DNA of 64,000 bases, taken from JBMYYR01 sp965243605 (lineage in GTDB: Bacteria; Bacteroidota; Bacteroidia; Flavobacteriales; CAJXXR01). The translations under genes were made by a program, and so were the position numbers. The notes beneath the pieces were generated by a model. It saw only the letters and a list, made by a program, of their open reading frames with translations. It had not been told where the DNA came from and made no database searches. This document shows, one piece after another, positions 16,972 to 25,096 of the stretch. Every line of letters begins with the position of its first letter. The stretch's first letter is position 1. The stretch spans positions 1-64,000 of the forward strand of contig CBDEVQ010000055.1 of assembly GCA_965243605.1 (NCBI GenBank). The letters are read 5' to 3'.

Positions 16972-16993
16972 TCCCGAATCCTTTGTCTCGGGA
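16972..16993. repeat. Hairpin repeat type A, copy 2
   Basis: TCCCGA and TCGGGA arms around ATCCTTTGTC, followed by CACATAGATG. It sits at the same place relative to the transposase start as copy 1 (just before TGTATCAAA). Confidence 0.75.
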
Positions 16994-17311
16994 CACATAG
17001 ATGTATCAAACTGAATGGTGATAGTAAGATCATCAAATATGGCAAGACCAAAGATGGTCACCAGAAATATAAATGTAAGCATTGTGGTTGTACTTTTTTA
17101 AAGGAATACAGTTACAATGCTTATTTGTTTTCGGTTAATACTGAAATAGTCGGTTTATAAAAGAAGGCGTTGGTATTCGTGGAATAAGTCGTTTGTTGAA
17201 TGTGTCGTCCAATACAGTATTATCAAGGATTATTAACTTATCTAGACAAGTTAAAAAAAACAATGATCGCATTTGGTATTACATATGCAACGATCAAAGA
17301 GAGTTCATGAA

Positions 17312-17334
17312 CACCAAACAACAATAATTTGGTG
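17312..17334. repeat. Hairpin repeat type B, copy 2
   Basis: CACCAAA and TTTGGTG arms around a 9-base loop, again preceded by CATGAA and followed by AATAAATGGA. Here it splits transposase codons just before MDELCTY, a different site from copy 1, so the unit has moved at least twice or been copied. Confidence 0.7.
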
Positions 17335-17380
17335 AATAAATGGATGAATTATGTACATATATTCGGAATAAAAATAATCG

Positions 17381-17397
17381 TCCCGCCTTATGCGGGA
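17381..17397. repeat. GC-rich hairpin repeat type C
   Basis: TCCCGC and GCGGGA arms around CTTAT. It lies between codons that are adjacent in the intact transposase (NRIWIAY region), so it is an insertion into the dead IS1 copy. Confidence 0.7.
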
Positions 17398-17454
17398 TGG
17401 ATTGCGTATAGTATAAGAAAGGATATTTACTTAGTTAAGTAAAATACAAACAAT

Positions 17455-17486
17455 AAAAAAAGGCAATCTATAGATTGCCTTTTTTT
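17455..17486 (-). terminator. Terminator of msrA
   Basis: A perfect 16-bp inverted repeat (AAAAAAAGGCAATCTA and complement) 11 bases after the msrA stop on the minus strand. It also marks the right edge of the IS-rich region. Confidence 0.9.
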
Positions 17487-17497
17487 TATACTAAAAA

Positions 17498-18124
17498 CTA
17501 TTTTTTAAGTTTATCTTCAAATACTTTCCTAAACTTATCTAGTTTAGGTTTAATGATAAAACTACAATAAGGTTGCTCTCCATTAAGCTCGAAATAATCT
17601 TTATGGTAATTACCAGCATCATAAAAAGAAGAATAAGCCGTAATTTCAGTAACAATAGGCGAAGAAAACACTTGCGCTTCTGTTAAAGCACCAATAAGAT
17701 CATTGGCTACCGATTTTTGGTCTTCATTATGGTAAAAAATAGCAGAGCGATAATGCGGCCCTACATCATTACCTTGTCTATTTAACGTGGTTGGATTATG
17801 GGTTTTAAAAAACACTTCTAATATTTCTTTAAACGTAACAATATTCGTATCATAAGTTAATTGGCAAACCTCTGCATGTCCTGTAGTACCCGTACAAACG
17901 TCCGGATAAGAAGGATTAACAATGTGCCCACCAGAATACCCTGATTCAACTTTTATTACACCATTTAATTCCTTATAAATGGCTTCAACACACCAGAAGC
18001 ATCCTGCTGCCAATGTTGTTTTTTCATAACTTGTATTCATATTTTGCGCTATAGACCTTAGTTGTCCAACAATAAAAAGTCCGGTAAGTACAAAGTATAA
18101 AAAGTATTTACGTGTAATAAGCAT
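17498..18124 (-). CDS. msrA: Peptide methionine-S-sulfoxide reductase, exported form
   Basis: MsrA reduces the S form of methionine sulfoxide in proteins, using a cysteine. The 208-residue protein has the catalytic motif GCFWCVEA (catalytic Cys42, Glu47), and the family blocks VESGYSGG, YPDVCTGTTGHAEV and NVG-type NDVGPHYRSAIFYH. The first about 28 residues (YFLYFVLTGLFIVGQLRSIAQ) are a signal peptide or anchor, so it probably protects envelope or periplasmic proteins. No MsrB domain is fused. It is likely alone or co-transcribed with bshB1 upstream (67-base gap), which would pair two thiol/redox genes. Confidence 0.94.
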   Translation of the reverse strand: MLITRKYFLYFVLTGLFIVGQLRSIAQNMNTSYEKTTLAAGCFWCVEAIYKELNGVIKVESGYSGGHIVNPSYPDVCTGTTGHAEVCQLTYDTNIVTFKEILEVFFKTHNPTTLNRQGNDVGPHYRSAIFYHNEDQKSVANDLIGALTEAQVFSSPIVTEITAYSSFYDAGNYHKDYFELNGEQPYCSFIIKPKLDKFRKVFEDKLKK

Positions 18125-18191
18125 ATACCTCTATATTTTATATTCACCATATTTGTAGTCATAAATTATGCCATGAACTTACAAATAAAAA

Positions 18192-18908
18192 TTATAATAA
18201 ATCAAATAAATTGTCAACACCTACTAATCGTTCAACTCTAAACGCCTCGGCATAGTCAACACCGATATATTTTCCGTATTCAGAACTCCTGCTTTTTAGT
18301 CCATTTAAAAACTGTTTAGACGTAATTGGAGTTTCAGGTTCGTCAGAATTTGGGTCGTAAAATTGCGATTCAAAAGCTAGAATACTTTCCATCTTTTGAT
18401 CTATATATCCAGAAATGTCCACAACAATATCTGGTCTACTCTCATTGTATTGTATATAGTGGTAAACTGCTTTAGGTCTCCAAGCATCTTGTTTAACCCC
18501 TTCGTGCACCGTTTCAATTTTCCTTAAACCGGCTAAAAAGGCTGCTCTAGACACCAACTCAGATCCTCTACCGTGGTCTGGATGTCTATCAGAAAGTGCA
18601 TTCGCTAATAAAATGTCTGGCTTATATTTTCGAATACGCTTCACAATTTCGAGCATATTGTCTTTAGAAACCTCAAAAAAACCATCGGCTAAACCAAGAT
18701 TTTCTCGAACGTCCAATTGCATAATTTCAGCAGATTTAAGCGCTTCTTGATCTCTAATTTCCGCTGAACCTCGAGTTCCTAATTCACCACGTGTTAAATC
18801 AATAATACCGGTTGTATACCCTAGTGCCTTATGTTTTATCATAGTTCCAGAAGAAGATATTTCTACATCGTCTGGATGGGCTGCAAATGCGAGAAGATTT
18901 ATTTTCAT
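18192..18908 (-). CDS. bshB1: Bacillithiol biosynthesis deacetylase BshB1
   Basis: BshB1 removes the acetyl group from GlcNAc-malate, the second step of bacillithiol synthesis. The 238-residue PIG-L/LmbE-family protein has the zinc motif AHPDD near the N-terminus, then LTRGELGTRG, NLGLADGFF, DRHPDHGRG with the metal-binding histidines, and the family end EAFRVERLVGVDNLFDLL. The start at 18908 (MKINLLAFAAHPDD) is preferred to the longer frame beginning at 18956, because family members start just before AHPDD. It diverges from the transporter gene with 68 bases between. Confidence 0.92.
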   Translation of the reverse strand: MKINLLAFAAHPDDVEISSSGTMIKHKALGYTTGIIDLTRGELGTRGSAEIRDQEALKSAEIMQLDVRENLGLADGFFEVSKDNMLEIVKRIRKYKPDILLANALSDRHPDHGRGSELVSRAAFLAGLRKIETVHEGVKQDAWRPKAVYHYIQYNESRPDIVVDISGYIDQKMESILAFESQFYDPNSDEPETPITSKQFLNGLKSRSSEYGKYIGVDYAEAFRVERLVGVDNLFDLL

Positions 18909-18976
18909 AAAAAATAAGATGTTGTCCTTAATTTTACCGTATTTTGGCGATCTCAAAGCTAGTAAAAACTTCGAAT

Positions 18977-19891
18977 ATGGATACGGTTAAAGCTTTTTTT
19001 GGTAAATATAAATTTTTCTTACTCCTACATTTCACTGTATTTTTATGGGGATTTACTGGGGTACTAGGTAAATTAATAGACGGATCGTCATTGCAAATAA
19101 CGCTTTTACGAACCTCAATTGCTTTTGTAAGCCTTTTGCTATATTTATATTTTGGTAAAAAGTTTAAAAAGCACAGTTGGAAACACATATTGCAATACTC
19201 TGGAGTTGGTGTTATCATCGGATTCCATTGGTATGCCTTTTTCGAATCCATTCATGTGTCTAATGTATCTGTAGCCTTAACTTGTTTAGCATCTGCAAGC
19301 TTATTTGTAGCCCTGTTAAACCCTTTTATTGGTAAACAAAAGGTCTTTAAACCTTATGAAATGTTGCTCGGGTTAATGGCTATATTAGGTATTTATATTG
19401 TTTTTAATTTTGAAGGACAATATACCTTAGGGATAATATTAGGGTTAGTAACCTCATTATTAGGCGCCATTTTTACCATTATAAACGGAAATTTTATTGA
19501 ACGTGGAGACGATGCAACGCACATTACCTTATACGAAATGTTGGGAGCGGGAATTACTATTGGAATTTGTGGAATGTTTAGTTCAGACTTTACACTAAAC
19601 TTTGCATTTGAAATAGACGATTGGATTTATGTAATAATATTGGGTACGTTATGTACAGCCTTCGCATTTTTATTGGGAATATATGTCATGAAAGAAGTGT
19701 CGGCCTATACAGTAACCATGACCGTAAATTTAGAACCCATATATTCCATAGCCATGGCTTTACTTATTTTTAAGGAAGACGAACACATGAGTAAAGGGTT
19801 CTACTTAGGAGGAATTATTATTATGCTTTCTATATTTTTAAATGCCATTATTACCAAACGGATAAAAAATAGAGGAAAAATCAAAGGGTGA
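18977..19891 (+). CDS. EamA-family (drug/metabolite superfamily) permease
   Basis: A 304-residue integral membrane protein with about ten membrane segments and the two tandem EamA repeats. Repeat 1 runs from about residue 10 (FFLLLHFTVFLWGFTGVLGK) to 140, and repeat 2 from about 150 to 295. The typical acidic/glycine-rich EP-like signature near the end of repeat 2 appears as NLEPIYSIAMALLIF. Substrates of this family vary widely (amino acids, metabolites, drugs), and none can be assigned here. The start at 18977 (MDTVKAFFGK) is preferred to the upstream ATG at 18944, which lacks homologous sequence. Confidence 0.85.
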   Translation: MDTVKAFFGKYKFFLLLHFTVFLWGFTGVLGKLIDGSSLQITLLRTSIAFVSLLLYLYFGKKFKKHSWKHILQYSGVGVIIGFHWYAFFESIHVSNVSVALTCLASASLFVALLNPFIGKQKVFKPYEMLLGLMAILGIYIVFNFEGQYTLGIILGLVTSLLGAIFTIINGNFIERGDDATHITLYEMLGAGITIGICGMFSSDFTLNFAFEIDDWIYVIILGTLCTAFAFLLGIYVMKEVSAYTVTMTVNLEPIYSIAMALLIFKEDEHMSKGFYLGGIIIMLSIFLNAIITKRIKNRGKIKG

Positions 19892-19958
19892 TAAGTTAAA
19901 TTAAACTAATCATCAATAATATTTATAAGAGTGGTGTCGTAAAATTTTATTTTTGCTA

Positions 19959-19966
19959 TACTTTTG
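19959..19966 (+). promoter_or_regulatory. Candidate -7 element for trxB
   Basis: TACTTTTG fits the Bacteroidota -7 consensus TAnnTTTG, 28 bases before the trxB start. No good TTG -33 element is visible at the expected distance. Confidence 0.5.
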
Positions 19967-19994
19967 AACAAAACATTAAATAAACGAAAAGAAC

Positions 19995-20933
19995 ATGGAA
20001 CGATTAGATTGCCTTATTATAGGTTCGGGACCAGCAGGATATACAGCAGCTATTTATGCAGCAAGAGCAGAAATGAACCCAGTAATGTATATGGGATTAC
20101 AACCTGGAGGTCAATTAACAATTACTACAGAAGTTGATAATTTTCCAGGATACCCTAAAGGGACTGATGGAACGGCCATGATGGAAGATTTAAAAGCTCA
20201 AGCAGAGCGTTTCGGAACAGACGTTCGTTTTGGAATGGTTACAAATGTTGAATTATCTGAAGAAGAAGGTGGAATTCACAAAGTAACTGTGGATGGTAAA
20301 ACAGAACTAGAAGCTAAAACCGTAATTATTTCTACTGGAGCTACAGCAAAATGGTTAGGTTTAGAATCTGAAGACCGATTAAATGGTTACGGAGTATCTG
20401 CATGTGCGGTTTGTGATGGATTTTTCTACAGAGGACAAGAAGTTGTTGTTGTAGGTGGTGGAGATACCGCTGCTGAAGAAGCAAGTTACTTAGCTAAAAT
20501 TTGTAAAAAGGTTACATTATTAGTTCGTAGAGACGAGATGAGAGCTTCTAAAGCTATGCAAAAACGTGTTTTAAGCATAGAAAACTTAGAAGTTAAATTT
20601 AACCACTCTACAGTAGATATTCTTGGAGAAAAAGCGGTAGAAGGTGTTCGTGTTAAGAACTCTGAAACGAATGAAGAATATGATATTCCAGCAACAGGAT
20701 TTTTTGTAGCGATTGGTCATAAACCAAATTCAGATGTCTTTAAGTCGTTTATAGATATGGATGATTCTGGATATATTAAAACAACTCCAGGAACAAGTAA
20801 AACAAACCTTCCAGGAGTATTTGCAGCAGGAGATATTCAAGATAAAATTTACAGACAAGCCATTACAGCAGCTGGATCTGGATGTATGGCGGCATTAGAT
20901 GCTGAGCGTTATTTAGCAGATCACGCACACTAA
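19995..20933 (+). CDS. trxB: Thioredoxin reductase
   Basis: TrxB passes electrons from NADPH through FAD and a disulfide to thioredoxin. The 312-residue low-molecular-weight type is complete: FAD motif IIGSGPAGYTAAIYAARA near the N-terminus, the redox pair in ACAVCDG (Cys137 and Cys140), NADPH motif VVVGGGDTAAEEA, and the C-terminal FAD motif VFAAGDIQDKIYRQAITAAGSG. It has its own promoter-like element and a strong terminator, so it is a single-gene unit. The nearby bacillithiol and MsrA genes may share a role in thiol homeostasis. Confidence 0.97.
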   Translation: MERLDCLIIGSGPAGYTAAIYAARAEMNPVMYMGLQPGGQLTITTEVDNFPGYPKGTDGTAMMEDLKAQAERFGTDVRFGMVTNVELSEEEGGIHKVTVDGKTELEAKTVIISTGATAKWLGLESEDRLNGYGVSACAVCDGFFYRGQEVVVVGGGDTAAEEASYLAKICKKVTLLVRRDEMRASKAMQKRVLSIENLEVKFNHSTVDILGEKAVEGVRVKNSETNEEYDIPATGFFVAIGHKPNSDVFKSFIDMDDSGYIKTTPGTSKTNLPGVFAAGDIQDKIYRQAITAAGSGCMAALDAERYLADHAH

Positions 20934-20945
20934 TAAAATAAGTAT

Positions 20946-20980
20946 AAACGTAGTTTGAGAAATCAAACTACGTTTTTTTT
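20946..20980 (+). terminator. Terminator of trxB
   Basis: Stem AAACGTAGTTTGA and complement with loop GAAA (20946-20975), followed by a T run. 13 bases after the trxB stop. Confidence 0.92.
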
Positions 20981-20996
20981 TGTATTTTAAAACATC

Positions 20997-21563
20997 ATGA
21001 GAAAAGAAGATATCAGAAAAGACGTTTTAAAGAAACGTAGAGAATTATCAGAAAATAACGTTAATGAGTTATCTGAACAAATTTTTGAGCACATTCGTAC
21101 TTTAGATATATTAAACAAAAATACCTTCCATACGTTCTTACCAATTAAAAGAAACAAGGAAGTAAATACATGGCCAATTATTCATTTCTTAAAAGATGAA
21201 TTACAAAAGCAAATTGTATTATCTAAAACGAATTTTTCAGATATAAGTTTAGAACACATCCGATACGATTCGGATACTGAATTATATAAAAATAAGTTTG
21301 GAATTCCTGAACCAATAAGAGGTATTACAGTCAACGAACAAGATATAGATGTTGTTTTTGTACCACTTTTAGCGTTTGATAACAAGGGTAATCGTGTAGG
21401 GTACGGAAAAGGATTTTACGATATATTTTTGGAAAAGTGTAAGCCTGGAACAATTGCTATTGGACTGTCGTTGTTTAATGACATCACGGAAATAGACGAT
21501 GTTAACAGTCAAGATTTCCCATTAAACTATTGTGTAACACCCCGAGGCGTTATTACATTTTAA
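20997..21563 (+). CDS. 5-formyltetrahydrofolate cyclo-ligase
   Basis: This enzyme converts 5-formyl-THF to 5,10-methenyl-THF with ATP. The 188-residue protein has the N-terminal basic helix (RKDVLKKRRELSE), FLPIKRNKEVNTWPII, and the ATP/substrate motif GNRVGYGKGFYDIFL, then TIAIGLSLF and DFPLNYCVTPRGV. All are typical of the YgfA/MTHFS family. It follows the trxB terminator closely and precedes a convergent gene, so it is transcribed alone. Confidence 0.93.
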   Translation: MRKEDIRKDVLKKRRELSENNVNELSEQIFEHIRTLDILNKNTFHTFLPIKRNKEVNTWPIIHFLKDELQKQIVLSKTNFSDISLEHIRYDSDTELYKNKFGIPEPIRGITVNEQDIDVVFVPLLAFDNKGNRVGYGKGFYDIFLEKCKPGTIAIGLSLFNDITEIDDVNSQDFPLNYCVTPRGVITF

Positions 21564-21606
21564 TAGAACAACTTTTCAACTCTTGTTGGGTGTATTTTAA
21601 TCGGTT

Positions 21607-22653
21607 TTATAATGTTTTAGATTTAAAGTCGGATAAGCTACACCCAATACTAATAGAACTAATAGGACCGGCTTTATGATAAGCTGATCGTCCGTATTGT
21701 ATATTGAACTTAGAAAGCTTAAGAGAAAACCCCCAAGAAATTCCTGTTGTACCTTCAAAATCTTGTAGAGACAATTCCTGACGCCTAGCATAGTCGTATC
21801 CCAATCTAACATGAAAACTTTTAGAGAGGACAAGTTCAGCACCAAAACTCATATGCCTTAATACTTTCTGAGAGAAACTTGGACGATTAATGGTCGTTGT
21901 ATTTTCTAAAGAATTTACTTCAACTAATTTAGGATCGTTTGTATAGGTAAGAATAGGATCTTGCAACTGCTCTAAAGTAAATAGAAACCGAACAGGCATA
22001 TGTTCTGGTTTTTTAGAAATTGAAAATTGAATTTCTAATGGAGATCTGGTATTAGACGTATTAGAGAAATTAGAGATTAAAAACCCTGCATTTCTAACCA
22101 ACAAACTGGCCAATACGGTTTTGTTTTTACTGGTGTACACACTGCTAAAGTCTGTATAAAAACCACTTGCGTTATAATCGTCTATCGTTGAAATAATAAA
22201 TTTAGCTTGAAGTCCAACTTGAAAACGCTCATTTAATTTCTTAGAAATTGCACTATTCAAAATAAGATCTCTTGGAGAAAACTCACCGTCTAAAATTCCT
22301 TCTGGAGTAGTTCTATCCATCGTACCATATGCCGCTTGTTGTATGGTATAGGTCTGCATCATATCCCACTTTTTATTATAGCGAGCATAATATACTTGGG
22401 CAAAAGAAATAGACGCAGGAAATGTTGTATAATCAAACCCTAAGCGATTATCCATTTCCTTATTAAGTAAAGCCGGATTCCAAATGGTTTTACTAACATC
22501 GTTATCCCAATTTAACATCGCATTACCACCAACAGCAATGCTTCTTGCATCAAAATTTTGATTTAAAGCTGCGAAATTATCACCCCCAGTTTGGGCGTTA
22601 GAAACTAAAGAAAGTAATCCGAAAGGAAGAATAAGTAGCTGTAAGATTTTCAT
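21607..22653 (-). CDS. porQ: Type IX secretion system protein PorQ
   Basis: A 348-residue outer-membrane beta-barrel protein of the PorV/PorQ type. It has a signal peptide (MKILQLLILPFGLLSLVSNA), then GGDNFAALNQNFDARSIAVG and NDVSKTIWNPALLNKEM, which match the N-terminal pattern of PorQ, and many amphipathic strands to a C-terminal strand. PorQ takes part in handling cargo of the type IX secretion system at the outer membrane. sprA and gldA in the same window support the presence of that system. PorQ is chosen over PorP or a generic PorV-like barrel by overall likeness, so the exact name is less sure than the class. Confidence 0.75.
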   Translation of the reverse strand: MKILQLLILPFGLLSLVSNAQTGGDNFAALNQNFDARSIAVGGNAMLNWDNDVSKTIWNPALLNKEMDNRLGFDYTTFPASISFAQVYYARYNKKWDMMQTYTIQQAAYGTMDRTTPEGILDGEFSPRDLILNSAISKKLNERFQVGLQAKFIISTIDDYNASGFYTDFSSVYTSKNKTVLASLLVRNAGFLISNFSNTSNTRSPLEIQFSISKKPEHMPVRFLFTLEQLQDPILTYTNDPKLVEVNSLENTTTINRPSFSQKVLRHMSFGAELVLSKSFHVRLGYDYARRQELSLQDFEGTTGISWGFSLKLSKFNIQYGRSAYHKAGPISSISIGCSLSDFKSKTL

Positions 22654-22780
22654 AAATGCACAGGTGTTCTAATTGACTCAAAGATATCCATTTTATTCAT
22701 AAACGTAGAGATTTGGATTCTATTGTTTGGATATTAACATTCAACAACTTTAAAACCGTAAGTTTTCATAAAATAAACCA

Positions 22781-22788
22781 TAACTTTG
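22781..22788 (+). promoter_or_regulatory. Candidate -7 element for the GWxTD gene
   Basis: TAACTTTG fits TAnnTTTG, 28 bases before the ATG at 22817, in the divergent region shared with porQ. Confidence 0.5.
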
Positions 22789-22816
22789 CTATCGTCTATT
22801 AATAAAAAACTGATAT

Positions 22817-24229
22817 ATGCGTTTTATTCTTATTGGAATATGGTTGGTAATAAACCTAGTTATGCCAACACATACCAATGGTCAAGGAATTGAAGCTTCT
22901 ATGACTGCAAAACAATATGCCTATAATGATTCTCTTACCCTTGTAGATCTTTATTTTAAGATATATACAGATAAGCTAGTGGTTAGAGATGAGGCTAATG
23001 AAGAGTATATTGATGTAGAAGTGTTGCTTTATTTAAGTGAAAAGAATAAAGAGAAAATGGTTTATGGAGACCGTTTTAATGTCACTTTAAACGTTAAAGA
23101 ATTAACAGATAAATATATTTATTTTAAACAAAGTGTTGCGGCAAAGCCAGGCTTATATTCGTTTCAGATAGAAATGAAAGATGCCAATACTAATTTTGAC
23201 CCAACATTATCTTCTTTTGATTATACCATAGAGAATAAAAAGGAAAAACAAGTGAGCGATGTCTTTTGTTTTGAAAATGCAATGCCTGCTAAAAAAGATC
23301 ATCAATATTATAAATCTGGTTTTGCCCTTTATCCTAAATTTCAGACTGGGAATTACTTATATAACGTAAATGACTCTGTGTTAAATTACTATTTAGAATT
23401 TTACAATATAGAAAGTGATAAAGGTCTTTTTATAGAACGTTATATTAAAGGGAAATCTAGAAACTTAGCCATAAAATCGACTTATACAGTTAAAGAATAC
23501 AAGCCTACAAAGCGCAAAGTAGAAACGGGAACGTTAAATATAGGGAATTTAGCCAGTGGAAATTACGAAGTGGTTATTGCTATTTTTGATGAAACAAAAA
23601 AGCAACTGGTAAAAGCCATTGTTCCATTTCAAAAAATTAGCAAAGCTAAAAAAGAAACAAAGCTTGTAGATAGAAAGGAATATATACGAAGCTTATATAA
23701 AGATGTATTGTTTGAAAAGCACGGTTTAACCGATGTACATCGATTAAATCAATTTATTGCAGCCATGGCACTTCAGGAAGATAAAACGGCTCGTCGTGAA
23801 TTTTATAATGCTATAGATAATCCGAATGTTAAAGAAAAGGAAAATTTCTTTTTAAACTATTGGGAAGAGAAAGATCGATTACATCCGCAATTGGCTATCG
23901 AAAATTTTGCAAATACGTTTGATGCCGTTCAAAGCAAATTTGCATTTAGAGACTTAGATGGTTACAAAACGGAAAAAGGAAGAATTTATCTAGAATATGG
24001 TAAGCCTGATGATATAGAACGAAAGACTAGGGATAATAATTCGAGGCCATTTGAAATTTGGCATTATTATAAAATAAAGAGTGGACAAGGAAATGTTATT
24101 TTTGTTTTTTATGATAAGAACGCTACAGGAAGCGAAGACTTGTTCCATAGTAACGCTAAGGGCGAGTTAGAAAATCCAAATTGGCAAAGCATCCTTCAAA
24201 GCATGGATGGTACAGTAATCGGAAATTAA
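22817..24229 (+). CDS. GWxTD domain-containing exported protein
   Basis: A 470-residue protein with a signal peptide (MRFILIGIWLVINLVMPTHTNG). The C-terminal about 160 residues match the GWxTD domain of Bacteroidota: FRDLDGYKTEKGRIYLEYGK followed by PDDIE, EIWHYYKI and VIFVFYDKN. The eponymous motif is GYKTE here, a conservative variant. The N-terminal part is beta-rich. Its function is not known. It starts a run of four plus-strand genes with short gaps (acyltransferase, glycosyltransferase, endonuclease I), so it may be part of an envelope operon. Confidence 0.85.
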   Translation: MRFILIGIWLVINLVMPTHTNGQGIEASMTAKQYAYNDSLTLVDLYFKIYTDKLVVRDEANEEYIDVEVLLYLSEKNKEKMVYGDRFNVTLNVKELTDKYIYFKQSVAAKPGLYSFQIEMKDANTNFDPTLSSFDYTIENKKEKQVSDVFCFENAMPAKKDHQYYKSGFALYPKFQTGNYLYNVNDSVLNYYLEFYNIESDKGLFIERYIKGKSRNLAIKSTYTVKEYKPTKRKVETGTLNIGNLASGNYEVVIAIFDETKKQLVKAIVPFQKISKAKKETKLVDRKEYIRSLYKDVLFEKHGLTDVHRLNQFIAAMALQEDKTARREFYNAIDNPNVKEKENFFLNYWEEKDRLHPQLAIENFANTFDAVQSKFAFRDLDGYKTEKGRIYLEYGKPDDIERKTRDNNSRPFEIWHYYKIKSGQGNVIFVFYDKNATGSEDLFHSNAKGELENPNWQSILQSMDGTVIGN

Positions 24230-24239
24230 GAATAGAAAG

Positions 24240-25091
24240 ATGATTAAAGTAGGTATAGGAATATTTAGATTATTAAGTAATCTGCCTTTTGGAATCCTTT
24301 ATTTTATATCGGATATACTTTATATAATAGTTTATAGAATTATTGGATACCGTAAACAAGTGGTCCGAGAAAATCTAAAATATTCATTTCCTGAAAAAAC
24401 GGAAGAAGAACTAAAAGCTATAGAAAAAGAATTCTACCACCATTTGTTTGACATTATGGTAGAAACAATGAAGTGTGAATCTATTAGTTTGGATGAATTA
24501 AGTAAAAGAATGGTTGAAGAAAATCCAGAAGTTTTAAAAGACTTAGTGGATAGAAAACAATCGGCCATGATTATTACGGGGCATTACAACAACTGGGAAT
24601 GGTCTGGTAGAAAAGTGATCATAGATTCTGGCGGAAAAGTTATTATTGCCTATAAAAAAGTATCGAATCCACATCTTGAAGACATGATTTTAAAATCGAG
24701 ATTACGATTTGGAGGTCATGTTGTTTCTATGATGCAATTTATTAGGTATGTACTTAAAAGAAGAAAGGAAACCCTATTTCCGGTCCTAATTGCTGACCAA
24801 ACCCCTCATAAAGATAAAATTGAGTATGTAACAAATTTTCTAAATCAAGATACTGCCGTATATTTGGGGGGCGAAAATCTAGCAAAGTCATTAAAGTTGC
24901 CTGTATATTTTATGTCTGTTTCTAAAGTGAAACGTGGATATTACTCATATAGATTAGATTTAATTACTGAAGATTATAATGCGCCTAAATACGAAATAAC
25001 TAATAAACACCTCGCTCTGTTAGAACAGCAAATAGTAGATAAACCAGCTTATTGGCTTTGGTCTCATAGACGTTGGAAATATACACGTTAA
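24240..25091 (+). CDS. Lipid A biosynthesis-type acyltransferase (LpxL/HtrB family)
   Basis: A 283-residue inner-membrane acyltransferase with an N-terminal hydrophobic anchor (LPFGILYFISDILYIIVY). The catalytic HX4E motif is present as GHYNNWEW; the family usually has GH.GNWE. VLIADQTPHKD corresponds to the conserved D-Q block. It likely adds a secondary acyl chain to lipid A or acylates another envelope lipid. It lies 10 bases after the GWxTD gene and 5 bases before a glycosyltransferase, so the three are probably co-transcribed. Confidence 0.88.
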   Translation: MIKVGIGIFRLLSNLPFGILYFISDILYIIVYRIIGYRKQVVRENLKYSFPEKTEEELKAIEKEFYHHLFDIMVETMKCESISLDELSKRMVEENPEVLKDLVDRKQSAMIITGHYNNWEWSGRKVIIDSGGKVIIAYKKVSNPHLEDMILKSRLRFGGHVVSMMQFIRYVLKRRKETLFPVLIADQTPHKDKIEYVTNFLNQDTAVYLGGENLAKSLKLPVYFMSVSKVKRGYYSYRLDLITEDYNAPKYEITNKHLALLEQQIVDKPAYWLWSHRRWKYTR

Positions 25092-25096
25092 CACAC

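Larger units (their letters stand above)
16816..17420 (+). mobile_element. Decayed, diverged IS1-family copy with nested hairpins
   Basis: The left end GGTAATGTAGTAAACTTGG and a 141-base leader precede transposase remains. 16994-17150 translates as CIKLNGDSK, YGKTKDGHQKYKCKHCGC, LKEYSYNAYLFSVNTE; a lost base at about 17155 shifts the frame, then GVGIRGISRLLNVSSNTVL continues. Bases 17342-17420 match the first catalytic region (MDELCTYIRN). Three hairpin blocks interrupt it: type A at 16972, type B at 17312, and a third at 17381. It differs enough from the 12458 copy to be another IS1 species. Confidence 0.75.

Noticed and set aside
16086..17397. CRISPR array from the repeated hairpins
   Set aside because: Repeat units are not evenly spaced, belong to three different sequences and lie inside IS remnants; no cas gene is present.
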